Assembly (NCBI GenBank): GCA_005787645.1
Contig: SYAM01000005.1
Coordinates: 1-8,830, forward strand
Direction of reading: 5' to 3'
DNA: 8,830 nt
From: Actinomycetota bacterium
GTDB taxonomy: Bacteria > Actinomycetota > Actinomycetes > Nanopelagicales > Nanopelagicaceae
Shown here: positions 1 to 5,829 of the stretch, in pieces
Position numbering within the stretch: the stretch's first letter is position 1
How the letters are laid out: each line of letters opens with the position of its first letter
The notes under the pieces: generated by a model
What the model saw: the letters and a program-made list of their open reading frames with translations, nothing else
The model's database searches: none
What the model was told of the DNA's origin: nothing
Program-made: the position numbers and the translations under genes

Positions 1-1191
1 ACTGTCGTTGAACTCGATGGCGATGAGATGACCAGAATTATTTGGCAATTCATCAAGGATCAATTAATTCTGCCTTACCTTGATATCAACCTTGAGTACT
101 ACGATCTTGGTATCGAACATCGCGATGCTACTGACGATCAGGTGACTGTAAATAGCGCTAATGCAATCAAGAAGCATGGCGTCGGCGTGAAGTGCGCGAC
201 TATTACGCCAGATGAGGCTCGTGTAAAAGAATTTAACTTAAAGAGCATGTGGAAATCACCTAACGGCACCATTCGTAACATCCTTGGTGGCGTCATCTTC
301 CGCGAGCCAATCATCATCAGCAATGTGCCACGCCTTATCCCACATTGGACCAAGCCCATTGTCATCGGCCGTCATGCTTTCGGTGACCAATACCGGGCGA
401 CTGACTTTAAAGTGCCAGGTCCAGGAAAGTTGACGGTCACATTCACTCCCGCCGATGGCTCTAAGCCAATGGAGTTCAACGTCTTTGATTTCCCAGGCTC
501 TGGTGTGGCGATGACGATGTACAACCTTGACGATTCGATTCGAGATTTCGCACGCGCCTCCATGAATTATGGGTTAGCTCGAAAGTATCCAGTCTTTCTC
601 TCGACAAAGAACACCATCTTGAAGGCATACGATGGACGCTTTAAGGATATTTTTGCTGAAATATACGAGAATGAATTTAAGAGCCAATTCCAAACAGCTG
701 GAATCGAATATGAGCATCGATTGATTGACGATATGGTCGCGACCTCACTTCGATGGGAGGGCGGTTATGTCTGGTCATGTAAGAATTACGATGGAGATGT
801 TCAATCGGACACTGTCGCACAAGGTTACGGATCTCTTGGTCTTATGACATCGGTGTTGATGACTCCTGATGGAAAGACTGTCGAGTCTGAAGCGGCCCAC
901 GGCACGGTCACTCGCCACTATCGCGATCACCAAGCAGGCAAAGCCACTTCAACTAATCCGATTGCATCAATATTTGCATGGACTCGTGGTTTGGCTCATC
1001 GTGCAAAACTTGATAACAATCTAGAACTTGCGCAATTTGCAGAGACGCTCGAGAAGGTATGTGTGCAGACCGTTGAGCAAGGGAAGATGACCAAGGATTT
1101 GGCACTCTTGATTAGCAAGGATGCCCCTTGGCTAAATACCCAGGAATTTCTCGCTGCTATCGATGAAAATCTCAAGAGGGCTATGGCTTAA
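1..1191 (+). CDS. icd: NADP-dependent isocitrate dehydrogenase (5'-partial)
   Basis: Oxidatively decarboxylates isocitrate to 2-oxoglutarate with NADP+ in the cytoplasmic TCA cycle. The frame is open from base 1 and begins TVVELDGDEMTRIIW, the usual N-terminal motif of the eukaryotic-like homodimeric family (human IDH1 type, about 400-414 residues). With 396 residues visible, only a few to about ten are missing, so the ATG at 28 is internal. Numbering from the first visible residue: substrate loop SPNGTIRN at 86-93, GRHAFGDQY with Arg124 (human R132) and Tyr131 (Y139), STKN with Lys203 (K212), Asp243 (D252), and YDGDVQSD with Asp266 and Asp270 (D275, D279). HGTVTRHY near 300 is the NADP-binding segment. 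The whole catalytic set is present, so an active enzyme is expected. It differs from the roughly 740-residue monomeric enzyme found in some actinobacteria. It ends in TAA just before a strong terminator; its promoter lies outside the window. Confidence 0.97.
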   Translation, partial: TVVELDGDEMTRIIWQFIKDQLILPYLDINLEYYDLGIEHRDATDDQVTVNSANAIKKHGVGVKCATITPDEARVKEFNLKSMWKSPNGTIRNILGGVIFREPIIISNVPRLIPHWTKPIVIGRHAFGDQYRATDFKVPGPGKLTVTFTPADGSKPMEFNVFDFPGSGVAMTMYNLDDSIRDFARASMNYGLARKYPVFLSTKNTILKAYDGRFKDIFAEIYENEFKSQFQTAGIEYEHRLIDDMVATSLRWEGGYVWSCKNYDGDVQSDTVAQGYGSLGLMTSVLMTPDGKTVESEAAHGTVTRHYRDHQAGKATSTNPIASIFAWTRGLAHRAKLDNNLELAQFAETLEKVCVQTVEQGKMTKDLALLISKDAPWLNTQEFLAAIDENLKRAMA

Positions 1192-1202
1192 CTGATTGTC
1201 AC

Positions 1203-1242
1203 AAAAAAACCCGCCCCTAGTGAACTAGAGGCGGGTTTTTTT
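1203..1242. terminator. Bidirectional intrinsic terminator between icd and the ABC ATPase gene
   Basis: Seven A (1203-1209), then CCCGCC (1210-1215) pairing with GGCGGG (1230-1235), one C/A mismatch (1216/1229), CTAG (1217-1220) pairing with CTAG (1225-1228) around loop TGAA, then seven T (1236-1242). A GC-rich stem flanked by A on one side and T on the other works on both strands. It sits 11 bases after the icd stop and 8 bases beyond the stop of the convergent gene, so it should end both transcripts. Confidence 0.93.
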
Positions 1243-1250
1243 ATATTGAC

Positions 1251-2339
1251 TTAGAGGCGTTTGCCACTTGCTGAATCGAATACGTGTACTCCAGATGGAT
1301 CTGCTGTGACCGAGATAGTGTCGCCAGCCTTCGGTGGATTCTTTGGATCCCAACGAACGATGACTTGAGCACCTTCTTCGTCATTCGCATTTGCAAGTGA
1401 GATACCGGAGACTGCCGGCTTACCGTAAACGAATGCATCAGAACCGAGTTCTTCTACGACATCAACCTTGATATCAAAGCCTTGTCCAGCCCCAGTTGGC
1501 TTGAATCCTTCTGGGCGAACACCGACGATTGCCGATGCGCCCGCTGATGCAGGAACGCTTACCTTCAAGTTACCAAGTGATGCTTGGCCACCAGATACAG
1601 GTGCGGTAATCAAGTTCATCGCAGGTGAGCCGATGAATCCAGCGACGAATGCATTTGCTGGCTTGTCATAGAGATTACGTGGGGAATCTACTTGCTGGAG
1701 CAGACCATCCTTGAGAACTGCTACGCGATCACCCATAGTCATAGCCTCGACCTGATCGTGAGTTACGTAGACAGTGGTGATGCCAAGGCGGCGCTGTAGC
1801 GCAGCGATTTGGGTACGGGTAGCGACACGAAGTTTCGCATCGAGATTTGATAGCGGCTCATCCATGAGGAAGACCTGTGGTTCGCGAACGATTGCGCGAC
1901 CCATAGCAACACGCTGGCGCTGACCACCAGAGAGCGCCTTTGGCTTACGCTCCAAATAAGGCTCGAGATCGAGTAACTTTGCCGCGTCTTGAACGCGACG
2001 TGCGCGCTCATCTTTATTTACACCGGCGATCTTCAATGCGAAGCCCATATTCTCTGCCACTGTCATGTGTGGATAGAGCGCATAGGACTGGAAGACCATC
2101 GCAATATCGCGATCTTTTGGAGCCACATGTGTGACATCTCGATCGCCGATGCGAATTGAACCGGTATCAACATCTTCGAGCCCTGCGAGCATGCGAAGAG
2201 ATGTTGACTTTCCGCAACCTGAAGGGCCAACAAGAACAAGGAACTCTCCGTCGTTGACGACAAGATCAAGTTGGTCTACTGCAGGACGGGTGGTACCTGG
2301 ATAGGTACGGCTTGCTTTATCGAATACAACAATTGCCAT
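1251..2339 (-). CDS. Carbohydrate ABC transporter ATP-binding protein (MsmK/MsiK/UgpC type)
   Basis: Cytoplasmic ATPase that powers an importer of sugars or related solutes; 362 residues, normal for the MalK/UgpC group. Visible motifs: Walker A GPSGCGKST (38-46), Q-loop Gln84 in VFQSYALYPHM, signature LSGGQ (136-140), Walker B VFLMDEP (156-162) with catalytic Glu161, D-loop SNLDAKLR (164-171) and switch His194 in VTHD. GFIGSPAMNLI (235-244 region) leads into a C-terminal TOBE-type domain with VGVRPEGF (272-279) and VVEELGSDAFVYG (294-306). I chose the ATG at 2339 because MAIVVFDKASRTYPG matches the family start and GAGGGAG lies 9 bases upstream; an in-frame extension to 2384 would run through that site. 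No permease or binding-protein gene is adjacent, so it may be a shared ATPase like Streptomyces MsiK (inference). The substrate cannot be read from the sequence. Confidence 0.93.
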   Translation of the reverse strand: MAIVVFDKASRTYPGTTRPAVDQLDLVVNDGEFLVLVGPSGCGKSTSLRMLAGLEDVDTGSIRIGDRDVTHVAPKDRDIAMVFQSYALYPHMTVAENMGFALKIAGVNKDERARRVQDAAKLLDLEPYLERKPKALSGGQRQRVAMGRAIVREPQVFLMDEPLSNLDAKLRVATRTQIAALQRRLGITTVYVTHDQVEAMTMGDRVAVLKDGLLQQVDSPRNLYDKPANAFVAGFIGSPAMNLITAPVSGGQASLGNLKVSVPASAGASAIVGVRPEGFKPTGAGQGFDIKVDVVEELGSDAFVYGKPAVSGISLANANDEEGAQVIVRWDPKNPPKAGDTISVTADPSGVHVFDSASGKRL

Positions 2340-2348
2340 GAGCGTTAG

Positions 2349-2355
2349 CTCCCTC
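2349..2355 (-). promoter_or_regulatory. Ribosome binding site of the ABC ATPase gene
   Basis: On the minus strand GAGGGAG is followed by nine bases and ATG at 2339. This good Shine-Dalgarno match fixes the start at 2339 rather than at the longer in-frame reading from 2384. The two genes at 2490 and 5830 lack such a site at normal distance. Confidence 0.8.
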
Positions 2356-2357
2356 TC

Positions 2358-2375
2358 CCGGCAGGTACGTGCCGG
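2358..2375 (-). other. Hairpin in the leader of the ABC ATPase gene, next to its ribosome binding site
   Basis: CCGGCA (2358-2363) and TGCCGG (2370-2375) form a perfect 6-bp inverted repeat around a six-base loop containing GTAC. In the minus-strand transcript it ends two bases before the GAGGGAG ribosome binding site. It could be an RNA hairpin that affects ribosome access or a DNA operator; the sequence alone does not decide. Confidence 0.45.
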
Positions 2376-2394
2376 ACGATCCATTGGAGATAGG

Positions 2395-2411
2395 TCATCC
2401 TCGGATGAGGA
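2395..2411. repeat. Short inverted repeat in the divergent intergenic region
   Basis: Two alternative stems overlap here: TCATCC (2395-2400) with GGATGA (2403-2408) around a two-base centre, and TCCTC (2398-2402) with GAGGA (2407-2411) around GGAT. The first is a 14-base near-perfect palindrome of operator size. It lies in the presumed leader or promoter of the ABC ATPase gene. No function can be assigned. Confidence 0.35.
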
Positions 2412-2455
2412 CGGGGAAAAAGTACCTGAAATAGCGACTAGACGGAAGAGCGCGC

Positions 2456-2478
2456 AGCGCTGGTGCGCCAGTGGCGCT
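2456..2478. repeat. GC-rich imperfect palindrome before the CNNM/CorC-type gene
   Basis: AGCG (2456-2459) CTGG (2460-2463) TGCG CCAG (2468-2471) TGG CGCT (2475-2478): the inner CTGG/CCAG arms and outer AGCG/CGCT arms fold with a three-base bulge. It runs up to the proposed -10 element at 2478. An operator or simply GC-rich sequence are both possible. Confidence 0.3.
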
Positions 2479-2483
2479 ACCCT
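2478..2483 (+). promoter_or_regulatory. Possible -10 element for a leaderless transcript of the CNNM/CorC-type gene
   Basis: TACCCT fits the actinobacterial TANNNT -10 pattern and ends six bases before the GTG at 2490, so transcription would begin at the start codon. The only Shine-Dalgarno-like string there, GAGG at 2485-2488, is one base from the GTG and too close to act. No clear -35 element is visible. Confidence 0.4.
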
Positions 2484-2489
2484 TGAGGC

Positions 2490-3812
2490 GTGGCAGGCTC
2501 TGTAGGGGAACTGGTGGGCGATATCGCCATCGTCCTTGGCTTAATCGCCCTCTCATCCTTCCTGGTGGCGGCTGAGATAGCCCTGATCTCCCTACGAGAT
2601 TCTCAGATCAAGCAGATGGCTGGAACAGGTAAGCGCGGGGCGCGGGTGGCTGCACTGACCGCTAGCCCCAACCGATTCCTTGCCGCCATTCAGGTGGGAA
2701 TCACTGTCTTTGGCTTTCTCTCTGCAGCCATTGGTGCCGAGCGCTTAGGACGATATGTCATTCCATTCCTTGAAGATCTTGGGCTGCGCACGAGCGTTGC
2801 TGAATTGGTCTCCCTTATTGGTTTGACTTTGATTATCGCTTACATCTCTCTGATTTTCGGAGAGTTGACTCCGAAACGGATTGCAATTGTTCGTGCAGTT
2901 CCAATTTCCTTGGCAAGTGCAGGCGCTGTCGAGGTTATTGCCAGATTGTTCCGACCAATCATCTGGCTACTCTCGAAATCAACCGATCTACTCGTTCGCG
3001 CCGCTGGTATCGATCCAAAAGCTGCCCGAGAGCAGATAAGTGAAGAAGAGTTAATCGATCTGCTTAGTGGACATCATGCATTCACGCATGCCGAGAAAGA
3101 GATTGTCGAGGAAGTCTTTGAAGCAAGCGACCGACAGATCCATTCGATCATGGTTCCTCGTACAGAAGTAGATTTTCTTGACAGTGAATTGTCTGTTGGA
3201 CAAGCGGTGAAAATCATCATCGAAACCGGGCATTCACGGTACCCAGTTGTCAAAGGATCCTTTGATGACATTATTGGATTCATCAATGTGCGCGACCTTC
3301 TCGACCCACAACTTTATGAGCGTCAGACTCGAATAGGAGACCTTGTTCGAGCTATTGAATTCATCCCGGGTACTCGCGAACTCTTACCGGTGCTCTCAAA
3401 AATGCGCGCGGATGGCTCACATATAGCGATTGTGGTCGATGAATATGGTGGGACAGATGGCATTATCACTCTTGAGGATCTAGTTGAACAATTTGTCGGC
3501 GATATCCGAGATGAATACGACCATCATGAAGTTGATGAGGTTCGCGAGGGAAACGTTGGCGAGTTCCATATCGATGGTTTAACAAATCTCTCCGAAGCCA
3601 GCAATGAAATCAATTATCAATTCCCTGAGGGTCCATATGAGAGTATCGGTGGCTTAGTAACTCATAAGCTTGGTCGGATTGCTGACGTGGGGGATGCCAT
3701 CGAATTGGCTGGCTGTCAGTTGGTAGTTGAGAGCGTCGAAGGCAAGCGACCAGCGATGCTTCTGGTGCTTTTATCGGAGACGCCAGGGAATGATCCTGGA
3801 GAGAGTAGATAA
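2490..3812 (+). CDS. CNNM/CorC (HlyC/CorC) family membrane protein with DUF21 and CBS domains
   Basis: Integral membrane protein of the family implicated in magnesium or other divalent-cation transport; older 'hemolysin' names are misleading. Its 440 residues give the full family layout. A DUF21 membrane region has hydrophobic segments near 10-35, 63-82, 105-123 and 137-160, with conserved GELTPKR at 124-130. Two CBS motifs follow: MVPRTEVDFL to NVRDLL (221-271) and FIPGTRELLP to ITLEDLVEQF (291-335). A C-terminal CorC_HlyC domain spans about 358-430. CBS pairs usually sense adenine nucleotides. GTG 2490 is the earliest start because TGA lies directly upstream, and a possible leaderless -10 element supports it. 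GTG 2514 with AGGGGA at 2504-2509 is a fair alternative (432 residues) that still keeps the first membrane segment. trpS follows in the same direction 7 bases later. The transported ion cannot be inferred here. Confidence 0.92.
   Translation: MAGSVGELVGDIAIVLGLIALSSFLVAAEIALISLRDSQIKQMAGTGKRGARVAALTASPNRFLAAIQVGITVFGFLSAAIGAERLGRYVIPFLEDLGLRTSVAELVSLIGLTLIIAYISLIFGELTPKRIAIVRAVPISLASAGAVEVIARLFRPIIWLLSKSTDLLVRAAGIDPKAAREQISEEELIDLLSGHHAFTHAEKEIVEEVFEASDRQIHSIMVPRTEVDFLDSELSVGQAVKIIIETGHSRYPVVKGSFDDIIGFINVRDLLDPQLYERQTRIGDLVRAIEFIPGTRELLPVLSKMRADGSHIAIVVDEYGGTDGIITLEDLVEQFVGDIRDEYDHHEVDEVREGNVGEFHIDGLTNLSEASNEINYQFPEGPYESIGGLVTHKLGRIADVGDAIELAGCQLVVESVEGKRPAMLLVLLSETPGNDPGESR
3776..3780 (+). 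promoter_or_regulatory. Shine-Dalgarno-like site that would favour a longer TrpS start
   Basis: GGAGA lies inside the end of the upstream gene, nine bases before an in-frame ATG at 3790 (MILERVDKNTM...). For the family-like ATG at 3820 the nearest purine run, GGAGAGAG at 3798-3805, is 14 bases away, longer than usual. The true start is therefore uncertain by ten codons. Confidence 0.35.
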
Positions 3813-3819
3813 AAATACG

Positions 3820-4821
3820 ATGACAAAACGCGTGCTCTCGGGTATCCAACCAACGCACGATTCTTTTCATTTAGGAAATTATCTCGGTGCACTCCGTCAG
3901 TGGGTGGAATTACAAAGCTCTCATGATGCTTACTACTGCATCGTCGATTTGCATGCTCTAACCATCGAGGTGGATCCTGCGTTACTGCGAAAACGGATTC
4001 TTACATCTGCAGCTCAATTACTGGCAATCGGCATAGACCCGAAGAAATCCACGCTTTTCATTCAATCTCATGTTCCGGCTCATAACCAACTCTGTTGGGT
4101 TTTCGAGTGCATCACCGGATTTGGTGAGGCTAACCGCATGACCCAATTCAAAGACAAGTCACAGAAGAGTGGAACGGATAGAACAGTGGTGGGACTCTTC
4201 ACATATCCCATGCTCCAAGCCGCTGACATCTTGCTTTACCAACCTGAATTGGTCCCAGTTGGAGAAGATCAACGGCAACATATCGAACTTACCCGAGATT
4301 TGGCCCAGCGATTTAACTCTCGCTTTGGCGAGGTCTTTACAGTTCCCGGCGCACACATTCTTAAAAGCACTGCAAAAATCATGGACTTACAAGAGCCAAC
4401 ATCAAAAATGAGTAAGTCTGCAACGAGTTTGGCTGGAGTGATCGAACTTCTTGATGCCCCCGAGGTAAATGTGAAGAAAATCAAGAGTGCGGTTACTGAT
4501 ACTGGTCGCGATGTTACTTTCGATGAGGCAAATAAGCCGGGAATCAGCAATTTACTCTCAATTTACAGCGCAATCTCTGGTCGATCTGTGGCAAGTATTG
4601 AAGCCGACTATGTAGACAAGGGTTACGGTGATTTCAAGAAAGATGTTGCCGACATCGTGACGGAGACTCTCAGGCCTATACGAGAGGCAGCGCTTGGTTA
4701 CCTCCAAGATGAGCAGGGCCTTCTGGATATCTTGAGCGAAGGTGCTGAGCGTGCAGAAGCGGTAGCCTCGAATACGCTTTCAATTGTTTATAAATCCCTG
4801 GGATTACTTCCTCGAGTTTAG
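3820..4821 (+). CDS. trpS: Tryptophan-tRNA ligase
   Basis: Class I aminoacyl-tRNA synthetase that charges tRNA-Trp in the cytoplasm. The 333 residues match the bacterial size (E. coli 334). Visible motifs: N-terminal KRVLSGIQPTHDSFHLGN with the HIGH-equivalent HLGN at 17-20, IVDLHA (41-46), SHVPAHNQ (83-90), FGEANRMTQFKDKS (101-114), YPMLQAADILLY (129-140) with Asp136 corresponding to the indole-binding aspartate, VPVGEDQRQHIELTRD (145-160), and KMSKS at 196-200. All catalytic elements are intact. ATG 3820 is chosen because MTKRVLSGIQPT is the usual family start; ATG 3790 would add ten residues and overlap the upstream gene by 23 bases. Co-transcription with the CNNM-type gene is likely, as only 7 bases separate them. 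It ends 3 bases from the convergent carboxypeptidase gene with no visible terminator between. Confidence 0.97.
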   Translation: MTKRVLSGIQPTHDSFHLGNYLGALRQWVELQSSHDAYYCIVDLHALTIEVDPALLRKRILTSAAQLLAIGIDPKKSTLFIQSHVPAHNQLCWVFECITGFGEANRMTQFKDKSQKSGTDRTVVGLFTYPMLQAADILLYQPELVPVGEDQRQHIELTRDLAQRFNSRFGEVFTVPGAHILKSTAKIMDLQEPTSKMSKSATSLAGVIELLDAPEVNVKKIKSAVTDTGRDVTFDEANKPGISNLLSIYSAISGRSVASIEADYVDKGYGDFKKDVADIVTETLRPIREAALGYLQDEQGLLDILSEGAERAEAVASNTLSIVYKSLGLLPRV

Positions 4822-4824
4822 GAA

Positions 4825-5760
4825 TCAGACTAATTCACCGACAGGTTCGACTTTTCCAACAGCCTCAAATCCCCAATCGAATAACTTCTTTGCCAGTTCA
4901 TCTCGGCCATATCTAAGGTTCATGAAGGTAATGATGATCGTCCGCCCATCACGTTCGGCTATACCTATATAAGTATTTCGACCCTTAGTCGTGTAACCAG
5001 TCTTCACTCCAATGACACCGGGATAGGTGAAGATCAATTTATTTAAATTTCTAATCTTACGATTGACATTTCGTGGACCAGATTTCGGGATCACATATGT
5101 CTTAGTTGCAACAATCTTTCTAAAATTCTTCTCTTTCATGGCTGCGCGAGCAATCAATGCAAGGTCATATGCGCTCGAGACCTGACCAGGCGCATCTAGA
5201 CCATGAGGGCTTTTCGGGATGGTGTCATACGCTTGAATTGAACGCGCTTTAGCCAGCATGAGTGCGGAGGTTTTCTTGATGCCTCCACTCATAGTTGCTA
5301 GTGCAACCCCTGCATCATTGCCCGATCCCAACATCAATCCATACCAAATATCTCGTACGGTGTAGGTGCGGTTCTTCCATAGACCTACCTTGTTACCAAT
5401 CGTACTTGCTTCACGCCATGAGGCTTTGTAGCGCTTATCCATATTTATTCGAGACATCAATGTAAGTGCTGTCAAAGTTTTTAAAGTACTAGCTGGTGGC
5501 AATTTCTTATGTGGATTTTTTGCAGCAAGAACTTCGCCAGTTTCGAAGTCTGCGACCAGATAGGAGAGGGCAGAGGTGTTTGGAGGAGCAGATACGCCAT
5601 CACCTTCGACTGAATTGACGATGACTCCGGTTTCACCCAACCTACCACCGCCAATCACCTGCTTGCCATCGGCACTAACGCCCAACATACTTAGAGAGAG
5701 TGCAGAGGCGAGTGCGAATATCAGTGTGGAGTCTCGAGTACGTCTCCTATTCCGAGCCAT
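4825..5760 (-). CDS. dacA: D-alanyl-D-alanine carboxypeptidase (peptidase S11, PBP5 type)
   Basis: Removes the terminal D-alanine from peptidoglycan pentapeptides outside the membrane, limiting cross-linking. The 311 residues begin with a basic stretch (MARNRRRTRD) and a hydrophobic segment (11-29) ending LGVSA-DG, a likely signal peptide with cleavage after Ala30. The three active-site motifs are present: S91-T-L-K94 in PPASTLKTL, S146-G-N in LGSGNDAG, and K253-T-G in GVKTGYT; SPHGLD (184-189) is also typical. The protein ends about 55 residues after KTG, so the PBP5 C-terminal domain and membrane-anchoring helix of the E. coli enzyme are absent. It is either secreted or held by an uncleaved signal sequence. 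The ATG at 5760 has no Shine-Dalgarno sequence; the bases before it are pyrimidine-rich. It diverges from the mutase gene. The symbol is given by family, since paralogues such as dacB or dacC cannot be excluded. Confidence 0.92.
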   Translation of the reverse strand: MARNRRRTRDSTLIFALASALSLSMLGVSADGKQVIGGGRLGETGVIVNSVEGDGVSAPPNTSALSYLVADFETGEVLAAKNPHKKLPPASTLKTLTALTLMSRINMDKRYKASWREASTIGNKVGLWKNRTYTVRDIWYGLMLGSGNDAGVALATMSGGIKKTSALMLAKARSIQAYDTIPKSPHGLDAPGQVSSAYDLALIARAAMKEKNFRKIVATKTYVIPKSGPRNVNRKIRNLNKLIFTYPGVIGVKTGYTTKGRNTYIGIAERDGRTIIITFMNLRYGRDELAKKLFDWGFEAVGKVEPVGELV

Positions 5761-5768
5761 AGTGAGAG

Positions 5769-5787
5769 AGGGTATTGATTGATAATA
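5769..5787 (-). promoter_or_regulatory. Candidate -10 elements for the carboxypeptidase gene
   Basis: On the minus strand TACCCT (5774-5769) ends eight bases before ATG 5760, and TATTAT (5787-5782) ends 21 bases before it. Either gives no leader or a short one, in line with the missing ribosome binding site. Which one is used cannot be told, and no good -35 element is seen. Confidence 0.35.
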
Positions 5788-5817
5788 GATTTTTTCCTTA
5801 TGCCACTCCGAAAGAGA

Positions 5818-5823
5818 TAAGAT
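5818..5823 (+). promoter_or_regulatory. Possible -10 element for a leaderless transcript of the mutase gene
   Basis: TAAGAT matches TANNNT and ends exactly six bases before ATG 5830, the position expected if transcription starts at the A of the start codon. The upstream bases contain only weak purine runs (AAAGAGA, 5811-5817, over ten bases away), so a conventional ribosome binding site is not apparent. Confidence 0.45.
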
Positions 5824-5829
5824 TCACAG

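Larger units (their letters stand above)
2294..2428. repeat. Four AGGTAC/GTACCT elements at the start and leader of the ABC ATPase gene
   Basis: GTACCTG occurs at 2294-2300 and 2422-2428, and AGGTACG at 2303-2309 and 2363-2369; the latter copy overlaps CAGGTAC (2362-2368), the inverse of GTACCTG. Reading by eye I did not find AGGTAC or GTACCT elsewhere in the window. Two copies are inside the first codons of the ATPase gene and two are upstream. They could be half-sites for a sugar-responsive repressor (inference), or chance. Confidence 0.35.

Noticed and set aside
28..30. ATG at 28 as the start of isocitrate dehydrogenase
   Set aside because: The frame is open to base 1 and the nine preceding codons read TVVELDGDE, part of the conserved N-terminus, so this Met is internal.
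1763..2011. Alternative-frame reading within the ABC ATPase gene
   Set aside because: No recognisable domain, and it lies wholly under a gene with complete motifs; a shadow reading frame.
2340..2384. N-terminal extension of the ABC ATPase to 2384
   Set aside because: The extension would translate through the ribosome binding site and hairpin, and MAIVVFDKA is the normal family start.
2485..2488. GAGG as ribosome binding site for GTG 2490
   Set aside because: Only one base separates it from the start codon, too little for ribosome pairing.
3727..3819. Long N-terminal extension of TrpS from 3727
   Set aside because: It lies mostly inside the upstream coding region and adds 31 residues unlike any TrpS N-terminus.
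5788..5797. T run in the divergent spacer as a terminator
   Set aside because: There is no stem before it and it lies between two divergent starts, so it is more likely part of AT-rich promoter sequence.
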